Shown here in pieces: positions 8,624-18,893 of a stretch of DNA of 64,000 bases. Source of the DNA: Trichococcus flocculiformis (GTDB lineage: Bacteria > Bacillota > Bacilli > Lactobacillales > Aerococcaceae). The position numbers were made by a program, and so were the translations under genes. Within the stretch, counting starts at the first letter, position 1. Each line of letters begins with the position of its first letter. Location of the stretch: contig NZ_FOQC01000004.1 of NCBI RefSeq assembly GCF_900113645.1, forward strand, positions 1 to 64,000, given 5' to 3'. A model generated the notes under the pieces. It did not search any database. It had not been told where the DNA came from and saw only the letters and a program-made list of their open reading frames with translations.

Positions 8624-9307
8624 CTATGCTTCTGTTTCAGCAAAGAATGCCGATCCGACACGTACGAAGGTCGCACCTTCGGCAATCGCTATCGGATAAT
8701 CCTGGCTCATGCCCATGCTCGTTTCCGTACAGGGGGCGTGAGCCAAGTTCAACGCCGCTACTTGTTCTTGTATTATTTTTAGATCCTTGAAACATCGGCG
8801 CAACTCCACGTCTGTTGCATCAATGGGTGCCATCGTCATCAAGCCGACAACAGTGATATTTGGGAAGCCCTCCAGACTCTTGATGAAAGGTATTGCCTCG
8901 GATGCGGAAAGCCCATGTTTCGAGCTTTCCCCTGTAACATTGACCTGCACGAAGCAAGAAACAGGCTTTTCCGCCCATTCATTGATTTCCTTTGCCAATG
9001 ACATGCGATCCAATGCGTGGAAGTAGGCGATACGATTGATCACCTGCTTCACTTTCCTTGTCTGTAAAGTACCGATATAATGCCAGTAGATGTCTTCTTG
9101 TGGAAGAGCTGTCTGCTTTTCGATCAGACCTTCAGGACGATTTTCTGCAAAATGACGGTAGCCCAAGCGATATAGTTCTTCCACTTCCTCTACAGGTTTT
9201 GTCTTCGTGACGGCGACAACCGTTACTTCCTCGCGTTTGCGTCCGGCTGTAAGGCAGGCTGCTTCCACAGTTGACTCAACTTTCCGGCAATTTTGTTCAA
9301 TAGTCAT
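8624..9307 (-). CDS. ylmE: YggS-family PLP homeostasis protein (YlmE)
   Basis: A 227-residue single-domain protein with an alanine-racemase-like TIM barrel. It binds pyridoxal 5'-phosphate without known catalysis and keeps the cell's B6 and amino-acid pools balanced. The PLP lysine is Lys35 in Val-Thr-Lys. HFAENRPEGL (the family's HFGENYVQE segment) follows near residue 53, and the SMGMS motif plus the GATFVRVGSAFF block lie near the C-terminus. It starts two bases after the ftsZ stop, implying translational coupling. This position in the division operon is standard in Firmicutes. Confidence 0.93.
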   Translation of the reverse strand: MTIEQNCRKVESTVEAACLTAGRKREEVTVVAVTKTKPVEEVEELYRLGYRHFAENRPEGLIEKQTALPQEDIYWHYIGTLQTRKVKQVINRIAYFHALDRMSLAKEINEWAEKPVSCFVQVNVTGESSKHGLSASEAIPFIKSLEGFPNITVVGLMTMAPIDATDVELRRCFKDLKIIQEQVAALNLAHAPCTETSMGMSQDYPIAIAEGATFVRVGSAFFAETEA

Positions 9308-9309
9308 AC

Positions 9310-10599
9310 TTATCTGCGTCTCTTGCGGAAGAAAGGTGGTGTGTCCAATGAATCCTCTCCACCATTTCTGTCTTCTTTATTTTCGTGATAACGTGGATAA
9401 TTATCTTCTGTTTGTTTCACAGAGTATTCTTCTGGCTCAGGTTGGGCCGATTTTGGCGCCTGTTCCCTCACGCTTGTGTCTCTACGGATATCCCAATCGC
9501 CGAATAGATCTTTGGCTGGTTTTTCTTCTGCTCTTTCAGTCGGGAGTTGTTTTTCTGGGTATGAAACAGGTGTGTTCCCTACTTCTTTACGTCCCTTAAA
9601 AGCACTTCCTCCGCGATTAGCGGTTTTTTTTTCATCTTTTTTTTTGTCGTCGATTCCTGTAGCGATTACGGTAACAATAACTTCATCGCCTAAGTTTTCG
9701 TTGATGGATGTACCGAAGATGATATTGACTTCAGATGTTGAAGCTTGTGCTACGATATCACTCGCGTCTTGCGCTTCGAACAACGTCAAGTCTGAACCAC
9801 CCGTGATGTTCAACAGGATCTGTTCAGCGCCATCGATGGAAACTTCCAACAATGGTGAAGAAATGGCTTTTTTGGTTGCTTCAGCCGTACGGTTTTCGCC
9901 GGAGGCGATACCGATACCCATCAAGGCAGAACCTTGATCTTTCATGACTGTTTTCACATCAGCGAAGTCCAAGTTGACGTATCCTGGAGCTGTGATCAGG
10001 TCAGAGATCCCTTGAACCCCTTGGCGCAAGACATTATCTGCTTCACGGAAGGCTTCCAGCATAGGAGTCTTTTTGTCCACGATTTCCAATAGGCGATTGT
10101 TGGAGATGATGACCAATGTATCAACGTTCGCTTTTAATTCAGCGATTCCTTCGGCTGCATAACGGCCTCTTTTCGGACCTTCAAAAGTGAATGGACGCGT
10201 TACAACACCGACAGTCAGTGCGCCAAGGTCCTTCGCGATTCTGGCTACGATAGGAGCTGCACCCGTACCGGTACCGCCACCCATTCCGCATGTGACAAAG
10301 ATCATATCTGCTCCAGCCAAGGCTTCAGAAATTTGTTGTTCGCTCTCTTCAGCAGCTTTGCGGCCTACTTCAGGAATCGAGCCTGCACCCAACCCTTTCG
10401 TCAATTTAGGTCCGAGTTGGATTCTTGTTTCCGCTCTTGATGCATTTAAGGCTTGCGTATCTGTGTTGGCGACGATGAATTCCACACCTTGTACGCCTTC
10501 TTCGATCATACGGTTTACGGCATTGCTACCCGCCCCACCGACACCGATAACTTTAATTTTTGCTCCATCATTCATGCTTGAATCGAATTCCAATTCCAT
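9310..10599 (-). CDS. ftsZ: Cell-division GTPase FtsZ
   Basis: A 429-residue tubulin homologue that polymerises with GTP into the division ring. The tubulin signature ([10 protein letters not shown]) is at about 107-116 and the N-terminal [13 protein letters not shown] nucleotide loop at 19-31. A T7-loop segment lies near residue 210 ([11 protein letters not shown]). A variable acidic/basic linker from about 320 leads to the conserved C-terminal peptide ([11 protein letters not shown]), which binds FtsA and SepF. It sits between ftsA and ylmE with a gap of 45 bases to ftsA. Length is slightly above the B. subtilis protein because of the linker. Confidence 0.98.
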   Translation of the reverse strand: MELEFDSSMNDGAKIKVIGVGGAGSNAVNRMIEEGVQGVEFIVANTDTQALNASRAETRIQLGPKLTKGLGAGSIPEVGRKAAEESEQQISEALAGADMIFVTCGMGGGTGTGAAPIVARIAKDLGALTVGVVTRPFTFEGPKRGRYAAEGIAELKANVDTLVIISNNRLLEIVDKKTPMLEAFREADNVLRQGVQGISDLITAPGYVNLDFADVKTVMKDQGSALMGIGIASGENRTAEATKKAISSPLLEVSIDGAEQILLNITGGSDLTLFEAQDASDIVAQASTSEVNIIFGTSINENLGDEVIVTVIATGIDDKKKDEKKTANRGGSAFKGRKEVGNTPVSYPEKQLPTERAEEKPAKDLFGDWDIRRDTSVREQAPKSAQPEPEEYSVKQTEDNYPRYHENKEDRNGGEDSLDTPPFFRKRRR

Positions 10600-10644
10600 T
10601 TCATTTCCTCCTATTTCATACCATTCATTTTATATACAGCGTGA

Positions 10645-11961
10645 TTATTCAAATAAATTGTTGAACCAACGTTTTAATTTTCCGACTAAACTTTCTTCGT
10701 AATTTTCCTCATCGGCATAAGTCTCCGTTTCATAGACAGGTTCTTCTATGACTGCCGGTTGTTTCACAGTTTTGGACTGCAAAGGGATCACTTTGCCTGT
10801 CGCCTGTACTTTTCCTTTGGCGACACGGTAAATATCATCCAACCCAGCTACATACTTGATCAGGCCGATGCTCGTTGCATAGATCGGATTGCGCATCCCC
10901 ATCTGTTCTGGGATATACAGCTTGACGTTGATTTCGAAGATTTCTTTCGCCAGATCGACGACGCCCGGTAATGCCGCTGCGCCCCCGGTCAGAATGATAC
11001 CACCTGGAAGATCGCGTGCTTCCACTTTATCCAAGGCACGTTTGATGTTTTCAAAAATCTGTACAAAACGCGCTTCGATGATTTCGGACAGATATCTTTC
11101 ATCGACTTTTACTGGTTCTTCTTTGCCGATTGTTTCGACAGGGAAAAATTCCTCATCGGACGTGTCTTCGGAAATGGCATACCCATATTCGCGTTTTACG
11201 CGCTCCGCATTTTCCAGTGTCGTGTTCAAAATGATGGAAATGTCCTTGGTCACAAGGTCGCCACCCTCGGGATCAACAAATGCAAATTTCAATTGATCGT
11301 CGTGCATGACAGAGGCACTTGTTTGGCCGCCACCCATATCGATAAGAATGGTCCCGAAATCCCGCTCGCCTTTGTTCATGGCTACGCTTGAAATGGCCAA
11401 TGGCTGTACGACCATATCTTCGATTTGAAGACCAGCTTTCTCTACACAACGTTTGATGTTATGGATGATTGTTTTTGGACCTGTGATCATGCTTGCGTAC
11501 AATTCAAGACGTACGCCAATCATGCCTCTCGGATCTCTGATACCATCGAATCCATCTACGATGAACTCTTCAGGGATGACGGAAATGATTTCTCTCTCGG
11601 GCGGAACAGAACGGACTTTTGCAGCAGCGAAGACGTTCTGGACATCCTTATCTGTGATTTCCTTGTTTTCGCTTGCGACTGCATACATTCCGTGGCAAGG
11701 TTCGATACTGATTTGGTTGCTTGGTATGCCTACGATGACGTTTGATATCTGAATGTTCGCTTTTCTTTCAGCTTGACTGACTGCACTGCGGATCGATTCG
11801 ACCGTTTCATCGATATCAACGATGACGCCACGGCTAAGACCTTTGGAAATTTCATTCCCGACTCCAATAATGTTCATTTGATCTTTCACATATTCTGCGA
11901 CTACAACTTTTATTGAAGTGGTTCCAATATCTAGACTGACGTATATTCCTGAATTCTTCAT
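10645..11961 (-). CDS. ftsA: Cell-division protein FtsA
   Basis: A 438-residue actin-like ATPase that links FtsZ to the membrane. The N-terminal phosphate loop (Leu-Asp-Ile-Gly-Thr-Thr-Ser) is at about 9-15. The SHS2 (1C) domain follows, then a second phosphate motif (DMGGGQTS) near 205 and the adenosine motif (GGAAALPGVVDLA) near 340. The C-terminal amphipathic helix (LVGKLKRWFNNLFE) is the membrane anchor. The frame is open 17 codons further, but GGAGG 13 bases before the ATG at 11961 marks the start. A 255-base gap separates it from ftsQ. It contains a -10-like TAAAAT (12075-12070) with a poor -35, so ftsA-ftsZ may have an extra promoter. Confidence 0.96.
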   Translation of the reverse strand: MKNSGIYVSLDIGTTSIKVVVAEYVKDQMNIIGVGNEISKGLSRGVIVDIDETVESIRSAVSQAERKANIQISNVIVGIPSNQISIEPCHGMYAVASENKEITDKDVQNVFAAAKVRSVPPEREIISVIPEEFIVDGFDGIRDPRGMIGVRLELYASMITGPKTIIHNIKRCVEKAGLQIEDMVVQPLAISSVAMNKGERDFGTILIDMGGGQTSASVMHDDQLKFAFVDPEGGDLVTKDISIILNTTLENAERVKREYGYAISEDTSDEEFFPVETIGKEEPVKVDERYLSEIIEARFVQIFENIKRALDKVEARDLPGGIILTGGAAALPGVVDLAKEIFEINVKLYIPEQMGMRNPIYATSIGLIKYVAGLDDIYRVAKGKVQATGKVIPLQSKTVKQPAVIEEPVYETETYADEENYEESLVGKLKRWFNNLFE

Positions 11962-12155
11962 GGTTTTATTGAAACCTCCGTTTGACATAATGGCTTGTGT
12001 AAACATCCGCATTGTTCCGAAAAAAACTATCGGTTACTTATACGCGATGACAAAAAGCTACACCTTTTCATTTTATCATAATAACTCTTCATTTACGAAG
12101 ATTTTTACAAATAATTCTATCCGATAGAAGTTTGGCAAAAGTTATTCAATCCCTC

Positions 12156-12201
12156 AACAATGATCGCAATCATTGTTCAAGGATTGACTGCAAGTCAATC
12201 C
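12156..12201. repeat. Two adjacent perfect hairpins between ftsQ and ftsA
   Basis: AACAATGAT/ATCATTGTT with loop CGCA (12156-12177) is followed after three bases by GGATTGACT/AGTCAATCC with loop GCA (12181-12201). Neither has a T run, so they are not ordinary terminators. They lie just after the ftsQ stop, where they could stabilise the mRNA end, act as a processing site or bind a protein. Confidence 0.75.
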
Positions 12202-12216
12202 TGATCTCTTTTCCAC

Positions 12217-13161
12217 TCATTCGGATGGAATGGCGGAATCTGCCGAAGCAGATGCATCCTCTTCTGTTGTTTGCGTGAAGGGTGTAAAGTAGACGCCCAC
12301 TTCTAGATCGATGGTCCCTTTCGTCTCTCCCAATTGGCTTACGATGTCAGGATAGTACAAGATTTTCTCAGCGAAGGATGGCAAGCTCGCCTTCACTTCA
12401 TTCCCATCGTTCATATATACCGTGATTGTGTATGGATTTTCTTCCGTTCCGGTATATTTAATTTCCGAGATGCTGTTCTGGACACTGTCCGTCAACTGCA
12501 TATATTGTTCGAGCAGGTCATCCAGATTCTGGTTCATTTCAAAGCTCGTTATGATTGGGTTGTTGCCGATCGGAACCTTCAGTTCCGTATTGGCTACGGT
12601 CCCGTTATCCAACACATTGTAGTAATAGCCGTCCGATGAAACATAAGCAATGGTTTCGTGTTCCGTTACATGGATTGTGATGTCATTCATACCCCGCAGC
12701 GTCACCTCAGCTGTTTTGACTTGGGGCAAAACATCAGTGATAAAGGCATCGACCTTATCATCATTCCATACGACTCCCAAGGCGGTCAGATTCCCATTGA
12801 TGTGACTGGCATCGATGATGCTTTGTTCCGGAACAGCTTGGGCGCCTTCCACATAGATGTCCTTGATTTTCCCGTAGGGGGAAATCAGAAAACCGCTGAG
12901 GACCAACCCAACCGAGAAAATGCCGTACCATCCAAAGTATCTTTGACGTTTGTCTGTTCCAGTGGCTTCAGGAAGGTGTTTACTTTTTTTTAATTTCGCT
13001 TTTTTTTCTCCCGACAAATGCTTCATGCCGGATTTTTTTGAAGTCTTTTGCTTTTTCTCAGCTTTGTTTTGCTTTTCCAACTCAGCAGTTGCACGCTGCC
13101 AGGGAGTCCCTTCCGACGAACCCTTACTCTTCAGCTTCTGCCGGATTTTTTTGAAAGCCAT
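12217..13161 (-). CDS. ftsQ: Division protein DivIB/FtsQ
   Basis: A 314-residue single-pass membrane protein of the divisome that links early and late division proteins with FtsL and DivIC. A long, very basic cytoplasmic segment (about 1-75) precedes one membrane helix (76-97). A POTRA domain follows (about 98-170, IKDIYVEGAQAVPEQSI) and then the beta domain. The tail is rich in Glu, Asp, Ser and Ala. This charge pattern and length are typical of DivIB in Lactobacillales. It follows murG by 18 bases. Confidence 0.92.
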   Translation of the reverse strand: MAFKKIRQKLKSKGSSEGTPWQRATAELEKQNKAEKKQKTSKKSGMKHLSGEKKAKLKKSKHLPEATGTDKRQRYFGWYGIFSVGLVLSGFLISPYGKIKDIYVEGAQAVPEQSIIDASHINGNLTALGVVWNDDKVDAFITDVLPQVKTAEVTLRGMNDITIHVTEHETIAYVSSDGYYYNVLDNGTVANTELKVPIGNNPIITSFEMNQNLDDLLEQYMQLTDSVQNSISEIKYTGTEENPYTITVYMNDGNEVKASLPSFAEKILYYPDIVSQLGETKGTIDLEVGVYFTPFTQTTEEDASASADSAIPSE

Positions 13162-13179
13162 CTGGCCTCCCTCCCTTTC

Positions 13180-14280
13180 TCAATTCTTCAAAGCCAGGAT
13201 GACATCGATGATGCGGTCTGATGCATCTGTTATACCCATCTGTTTGGCTTGAAGAGCCATTTCTTTGCGTACCGTTTCATCGATCATCAGCTTATCGATA
13301 GCTTCAAACAATGATTGTGCCGAAAGGTCTTTCTCGAGGATCATTTCTGCAGCCCCGTTTTTCAGTAGGCTTTCGGCATTTTTTTGCTGATGGTTGTTTG
13401 TGACATAAGGGCTCGGAATCAGAATGCTCGGCAAACCCAAAGCCATCACTTCCGTCAACGTGGTTGCGCCGCTGCGCGATACAATCAAGTCGGTACGCTT
13501 GAATAATTTCGGCATATCATGGATGTACGGCACAATCCGGACATTGTCCAAACGATCCGTCAGTGCGCTGATTTCTTGCTCCACTGCATTGAAGTGGACG
13601 TCTCCGGTAGCCAGCAGCACTTGATATGGTTTGTCTTTGAAGAGCGGATAGGCCGCTACGAAAGATTCATTCAGTTTCTTGGCTCCCCGGCTACCTCCAA
13701 AAATCAAAACGGTCGGAACGCCTTTCTTCAATCCGTATTCCTTCAGGTCGGCACACTCCTTCAAGGAGGCTACTTCCTGCGCTCGGGGATTCCCCGTGAA
13801 CACAATTTTATCCGGATAGGCGGAGAAGTCACTACGGGCATCCTCAAAACAAATGCAGATGCGGTCCACAACCCGGCTCAAAAATTTATTTGTGACTCCT
13901 GCGACTGAATTTTGCTCATGGATGATGGTCGGTATGCCCAGTTTGGAGGCCGCATAGAGGACAGGCGCGCAAACATAACCACCCGTCCCGATGACGACAT
14001 CCGGTTGGAAGGCCTTGATGATTTTCTTCGAGTCCGAAATGCTCTTGATCATCAGGTAGACCGTCTTCAGGTTCTGAAGCGATAAACTCCGGCGCAGCCC
14101 TTGGATCTTGACGGATTTAAAGGCCACACCGGCTTTCGGTACGATTGTGCTTTCCAAACCGCGGTCCGTCCCTACGTAAAGGAATTCACTGTCCGGATAT
14201 TTTTCTTTGATTCGGTTCATCAGGGCTAACGCCGGGTAGATGTGCCCACCCGTTCCCCCACCGGATAATACTATTTTCAT
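13180..14280 (-). CDS. murG: UDP-GlcNAc transferase MurG
   Basis: A 366-residue GT28 glycosyltransferase. At the inner face of the membrane it adds GlcNAc to lipid I to make lipid II. The N-terminal glycine-rich loop (Ser-Gly-Gly-Gly-Thr-Gly-Gly-His, residues 6-13) and HEQN near 125 are present. The [10 protein letters not shown] block lies near 188. The donor-site segment [10 protein letters not shown] near 265 is followed by [17 protein letters not shown]. Length is normal. It starts 15 bases past murD and precedes ftsQ. Confidence 0.97.
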   Translation of the reverse strand: MKIVLSGGGTGGHIYPALALMNRIKEKYPDSEFLYVGTDRGLESTIVPKAGVAFKSVKIQGLRRSLSLQNLKTVYLMIKSISDSKKIIKAFQPDVVIGTGGYVCAPVLYAASKLGIPTIIHEQNSVAGVTNKFLSRVVDRICICFEDARSDFSAYPDKIVFTGNPRAQEVASLKECADLKEYGLKKGVPTVLIFGGSRGAKKLNESFVAAYPLFKDKPYQVLLATGDVHFNAVEQEISALTDRLDNVRIVPYIHDMPKLFKRTDLIVSRSGATTLTEVMALGLPSILIPSPYVTNNHQQKNAESLLKNGAAEMILEKDLSAQSLFEAIDKLMIDETVRKEMALQAKQMGITDASDRIIDVILALKN

Positions 14281-14295
14281 AAGCGTACAGGTTCT

Positions 14296-15684
14296 CTAGA
14301 AAGAACCCTCCTCCTCACTCGTGGCTTTGACCAAGGAATGGACAGCATCCGTGAATGTTTTACCGCGCACTTCAAAATTTTTGTACTGATCCCAGCTCGC
14401 GCAGGCCGGAGACAACAGGACCGTGTCCCCTTCTTCGCTGTACTGATAGCTGATCGGAACGGCAGTGGCAACATTATCAGTCACCACGATTTCTTCGATG
14501 CCTGCTTTTTCGCCTGCGTCCTTCAATTTCTCGGCAGTCTCCCCGAAGACAATCAAAGTCTTCACGTTTTCAAGAAAGGGAATGAGTTCATCGAAGGTAT
14601 TCCCCCGGTCCAATCCGCCTGCCAGCAGGACAACCGGAGTCCGGAAGCTGCTTAGGGCTGTTTTGGTTGCAAGGATATTCGTTGCTTTCGAATCATTGTA
14701 GAACTTTCTTCCGTTCAGTTCGGCTACGAATTGGATCCGGTGCTCGACGCCGTAAAAGAGATGGAAAGCTGAAATGATGGCCTCATTGGCTACACCTGAT
14801 AGTTTCGCTACAGCGATTGCGGCCAAAGCGTTTTCGATGTTGTGCTCACCTGGAACCCTCAAATCAGAAATAGCCATCACTTTTTCGCCCTTGAAATACA
14901 GAGAACCTTCTGATGCATAGGCGCCATCTTCGAGAACCTGTGTGCGGGAAAAAGGAACGATTTGCGCTTTTGAGAGTTGGGACATCTCACGCAGTTCTTC
15001 TTGATCCCAATTCAAAACAAGATAATCATCCGCGGTTTGATTCTCGGTTATGCGCCACTTCGCTTTGACGTATTCCTTGCGGTCCCCATGATAATCCAGA
15101 TGGGCTTCCGTGATATTCGTGATGACTGCGATGGCAGGCCGCATCGCTTCGATACCCATCAATTGGAAGCTCGACAGCTCCATCACGACATCATCGTCTG
15201 CAGTCGCCACACGCGCCACTGCCGATGCAGGCACGCCGATATTGCCGGCTTTGTAGGCTTTCCCTATTTTTCTGCCTGCATTCAAAAGATCCGTGATCAT
15301 TGTCGTGGTAGTGGTTTTTCCGTTCGTTCCGGTCACACCGATCAGTCGGCCTTCGAGAATTTCTGCTGCCAGTTCGACCTCCGTCAGCACAGGAATTCCC
15401 AATTCAAGAGCACGTTTAACCATCGGATTGTTGTAAGGGATGCCCGGATTCTTGACCATGAACGAGAAAGATTCATCCAACAACTCGATCGGATGTGATC
15501 CAGCAATCACTTTGATGCCGGATGAAATCAACTCCTTTGCATCCGGATTGTCGTTCAATTCCTTTGCGTCATTGACTGTGACCATTGCGCCAAGTTCCAG
15601 GAGCAGCTTGGCAGCATTCATACCGCTGAGCGCCAAGCCCAGCACCAACACTTTTTTATTTTCGAATCGATTATTTGTTCTCAT
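14296..15684 (-). CDS. murD: UDP-MurNAc-L-alanine:D-glutamate ligase MurD
   Basis: A 462-residue cytoplasmic Mur ligase that adds D-glutamate to UDP-MurNAc-L-Ala using ATP. The N-terminal Rossmann domain starts with KVLVLGLALSG. The ATP loop (Gly-Thr-Asn-Gly-Lys-Thr-Thr-Thr-Thr) is near residue 114-122. The central NITEAHLDYHG and C-terminal YNDSKATN motifs are also present. The ATG at 15684 is chosen over a GTG six codons earlier because AAGGGAG lies eight bases before it. It follows mraY closely, in the standard gene order. Confidence 0.97.
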   Translation of the reverse strand: MRTNNRFENKKVLVLGLALSGMNAAKLLLELGAMVTVNDAKELNDNPDAKELISSGIKVIAGSHPIELLDESFSFMVKNPGIPYNNPMVKRALELGIPVLTEVELAAEILEGRLIGVTGTNGKTTTTTMITDLLNAGRKIGKAYKAGNIGVPASAVARVATADDDVVMELSSFQLMGIEAMRPAIAVITNITEAHLDYHGDRKEYVKAKWRITENQTADDYLVLNWDQEELREMSQLSKAQIVPFSRTQVLEDGAYASEGSLYFKGEKVMAISDLRVPGEHNIENALAAIAVAKLSGVANEAIISAFHLFYGVEHRIQFVAELNGRKFYNDSKATNILATKTALSSFRTPVVLLAGGLDRGNTFDELIPFLENVKTLIVFGETAEKLKDAGEKAGIEEIVVTDNVATAVPISYQYSEEGDTVLLSPACASWDQYKNFEVRGKTFTDAVHSLVKATSEEEGSF

Positions 15685-15702
15685 GTATTTATCTCCCTTC
15701 AC

Positions 15703-16668
15703 TTAGACGAGCAGCCACAAGGCTAAAATTGCCGAAACCAGACCAACAGCCCAGAAAGTCAGAACGACGCGCCATTCGCTCCATCCGCTCATTTCGAAAT
15801 GATGATGGATCGGAGACATCTTGAAGATGCGTTTGCCGCGCAATTTGAAGGATCCTACCTGTAGCATGACGCTGGCCGTTTCGATCACGAAAACAAGGCC
15901 GATCAGCAACAAAGACCACTCCAGATGCAACGCCAGCGAAACGACGGCAAGTCCTGCACCCAATGCCAACGAGCCGACGTCGCCCATAAAGATCTTAGCT
16001 GGTTTTTTATTGAAAAAGAAGAAACCGATCAGGCCACCCACGATTGCAATGCAAAACAGCAATACTTCCAATTGTCCTTGGCGGTATGCTAATATGCCAT
16101 ACGCGGTATAGGCGATGCCTGCTGTACCGGCAACCAGGCCGTCCAATCCATCGGTCAGATTCACAGCGTTCGAAAAACCGGTGATCCAGATAATCGTAAA
16201 TACAGCGAACACCAACCAGTTGTGGATCTGTCCAAAGAATGGGATTGTGATCAAAGGATCCGAACCCGACAGGAAGAACAGCGCAACAAAGACGAAGGAT
16301 CCCACCAATTGCGAAAGGAACTTCTGCTTGGAGGTCAGTCCTTCGTTTTGTTTTTTGAATATTTTCAGGAAATCATCCAAAAAACCAATAGCTGCAAAAA
16401 ATAACAGCACAAAAAGCAACATAGCCAGTTTTACGGTGAGGACATCCTTCCAGATTGCTGTCCCGATAACGGTAAGGATCGCAGCGATTATGAAGACGAC
16501 CCCTCCCATCGTCGGTGTGCCGCTTTTGACTTGATGCCATTTCGGGCCTTCTTCCCTTGTGATCTGTCCGAATTGTTTCACTTTAAAATAGCCGATGAAA
16601 ATTGGCATCATGCTGATTGTAATGGCAAAGCTGATCGATAAAGGCAACAGCATTTCTGTCCAATGCAT
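15703..16668 (-). CDS. mraY: Phospho-MurNAc-pentapeptide translocase MraY
   Basis: A 321-residue polytopic membrane enzyme that transfers phospho-MurNAc-pentapeptide to undecaprenyl phosphate, forming lipid I. About ten membrane segments are visible. The key Asp residues are in the GFLDDFLK motif near 98 and in NLTDGLDGL near 172. The C-terminal PIHHHFE motif is near 285. The RBS GGAGG lies seven bases before the ATG. Length is typical for Gram-positive MraY. Confidence 0.97.
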   Translation of the reverse strand: MHWTEMLLPLSISFAITISMMPIFIGYFKVKQFGQITREEGPKWHQVKSGTPTMGGVVFIIAAILTVIGTAIWKDVLTVKLAMLLFVLLFFAAIGFLDDFLKIFKKQNEGLTSKQKFLSQLVGSFVFVALFFLSGSDPLITIPFFGQIHNWLVFAVFTIIWITGFSNAVNLTDGLDGLVAGTAGIAYTAYGILAYRQGQLEVLLFCIAIVGGLIGFFFFNKKPAKIFMGDVGSLALGAGLAVVSLALHLEWSLLLIGLVFVIETASVMLQVGSFKLRGKRIFKMSPIHHHFEMSGWSEWRVVLTFWAVGLVSAILALWLLV

Positions 16669-16733
16669 ATGATTTCCTCCTAATAGGTGCTTAACTTTTT
16701 TTGATTGATTTTGTGAGTGTTGCTTCTGAACGC

Positions 16734-18893
16734 TTACTCCAGAATGATCTGGACTTCAGTAGCAGCGTTCAGGATGGAACCCGTCTCCAGACTCTGGAAT
16801 ACGACATAGCCTTCGCCTTCAAAAGTGAAGTTGATGCCTGCGATTTCTGCTACTTTCAGTACATCATCTTTTGACCACCCGTAGACGTCAGGCATCGTCA
16901 TCGCACCTTCCGTCATGAGGATCGTCTTCTGGTTCGTGATTGTCTGTGTCCCGGCGTATGGGTATTGTTGGACGATCCGGCTACCGCTGCCGATGATTGC
17001 TGTATCATTGTAGCCGACAGCAGTCAGGGCCGCCAAAGCCTCATCTTTGGACAAATTTGTCACTTCCGGCATCGAGGCTTGATTGACGTCCCCGGTGATT
17101 TCTGTATTCAGGTTGTCATATTCGATTGCCCTTGTCATGAATGGGTTGAATATTTCCGACAGATACTTTGAGCCATTCAGACTGTCCAAGTTTGCAGGCC
17201 GTTTCATTGTCAAATACAGGATGTAGCTGGGATCATCCGCCGGCGCGAATCCGACTACCGAGTAAAGATAATTGGAATAGCCAGTGTAATATCCGCCTGT
17301 TGTGGAATTCACCACTTCCGCCGTACCGGTTTTGGCAGCGATCTCGGTACCCTCGATCTGGTACGCTTGACCAGATCCATTCTCGTTGTAGACGACTTCT
17401 TTCAGATAGGTCAGCACCGTCTGGGCGGTTTCCGCTGTGATCGGAGATCCCACTTCTTCAGGTTCGATAGCGGTGACCTCACCCGTATTCGGATCTTCTG
17501 TGCGATCCAGGTAGTTCAGTTTCATCATGGTGCCTTCATTTGCGATTGACGTAAAAGCCTGCATCAATTGGAAAGGCGTAACGGTTACCCCTTGTCCGAA
17601 TGCCGTATTCGCCTTTTCCAAAGGATACGTATAGTTATAATTCCCCGTTGCTTCATTTTCAAGTCCCGAATCGGTCGATTGGCCGATGCCGAAAGCTTTG
17701 ATATAGGATTCCCAAACGTCGTAACCCATCGCTTGCACCAGCTTTACGAAAGCCACGTTACTCGAGTGGGCTAATCCTTCAAGATAGGTGATATTGCCCC
17801 AACCGACCTTATTGTAATCACGGATGGTGCCGCCTTCCACTTCCACGCTTCCGGAAGTATAGGTCGCAAAAGGACTGAATACGCCCTCGTTCACAGCTGC
17901 CGCCAAAGTCAAAATTTTGAAAGTGGAACCCGGTTCATAGGTATCCTCGACCAACAGATTCTGCCACTGCGCATCTATGCCTTCTTTGGTGGTAGCGTTG
18001 AAGGTGGGTCGTTGAGAAGCCGCAAGGATGGCGCCGGTTTCCGGATCGACCAACATAGCTGTCATCGACTCTGGATTGGCTTCTGCATACACTTGCGACA
18101 TCAGGCTTTCCAGATAGATCTGCAAGCGACTGTCCAGCGTCAGATAAAGATTATCGCCTTCAACAGGTTCCTTTTCCTGAATCTGAGTGCCTGGAATCAG
18201 GTAGCCATTGGAGTCTTCTTGATAGGTGACTTCACCATCACTGCCGTCCAAATCATCATCGTACAGGGATTCGATCCCCATCATCCCGACCAGTTTCTTT
18301 TCTTCGTTTGTATCTGCTTCTTCCTCGCTGGCTGAACTTTGCGCAAAGCCGACAAGATGGGAAGCAAAAATCCCATTCGGATAAAGCCTGGAAGGTGTTT
18401 CCTCGAACGTGATCCCCGGAAGGTTTTCCGCTTCAATGCTGGATTTTGTAGCATAGTTCAGGTTAGTCCCAGCGCTTCCGAATTCGACCTGCTTCAGATC
18501 GGCTTGGTTCAGGATAGTCAGAATCTCCCCTTCGCTCATGCTGATGTATTGTGCCAGAACTTCAGCTGTTTTTTCCTTGTCGACGATATGGTTCGGATTT
18601 TCCGTATCCTCACTCCATTCATCGGTCAAAACCGCCACCAACGAATAAGAAGTAGCATCCAAGGCAATAGGATTACCACCTATGTCATAGATGGTACCTC
18701 TTTTTGCGGCAAGGATACTACTTCTGGTATATAAGTTATTAACATGCTCGCTTAGATTCTCGCCATTTACCTTCTTGGTGATCATGATCATAGAAAAACG
18801 AAAAATAAATACAAGAAATAGTAAACCTGTCAACCCAACCATGATATGAGTCATTTTTTTTCGGTTTTTTTGAGGATTAGCTGTTTTTTTCAT
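16734..18893 (-). CDS. pbpB: Division transpeptidase (class B PBP, PBP2x/FtsI type) with PASTA domains
   Basis: A 719-residue enzyme that cross-links septal peptidoglycan. An N-terminal membrane helix (about 17-38) precedes the dimerisation domain with the class B motif (RGTIYDIGG) near 65-73. The transpeptidase domain has Ser323 in STFK, SSN at 377-379 and KTGT at 521-524. Two PASTA modules occupy about 605-660 and 661-719. The linker near 188-200 is rich in Glu and Ala. The start overlaps the ftsL stop by four bases (ATGA), so the two are translationally coupled. All active-site motifs are intact and no resistance-type change is obvious. Confidence 0.95.
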   Translation of the reverse strand: MKKTANPQKNRKKMTHIMVGLTGLLFLVFIFRFSMIMITKKVNGENLSEHVNNLYTRSSILAAKRGTIYDIGGNPIALDATSYSLVAVLTDEWSEDTENPNHIVDKEKTAEVLAQYISMSEGEILTILNQADLKQVEFGSAGTNLNYATKSSIEAENLPGITFEETPSRLYPNGIFASHLVGFAQSSASEEEADTNEEKKLVGMMGIESLYDDDLDGSDGEVTYQEDSNGYLIPGTQIQEKEPVEGDNLYLTLDSRLQIYLESLMSQVYAEANPESMTAMLVDPETGAILAASQRPTFNATTKEGIDAQWQNLLVEDTYEPGSTFKILTLAAAVNEGVFSPFATYTSGSVEVEGGTIRDYNKVGWGNITYLEGLAHSSNVAFVKLVQAMGYDVWESYIKAFGIGQSTDSGLENEATGNYNYTYPLEKANTAFGQGVTVTPFQLMQAFTSIANEGTMMKLNYLDRTEDPNTGEVTAIEPEEVGSPITAETAQTVLTYLKEVVYNENGSGQAYQIEGTEIAAKTGTAEVVNSTTGGYYTGYSNYLYSVVGFAPADDPSYILYLTMKRPANLDSLNGSKYLSEIFNPFMTRAIEYDNLNTEITGDVNQASMPEVTNLSKDEALAALTAVGYNDTAIIGSGSRIVQQYPYAGTQTITNQKTILMTEGAMTMPDVYGWSKDDVLKVAEIAGINFTFEGEGYVVFQSLETGSILNAATEVQIILE

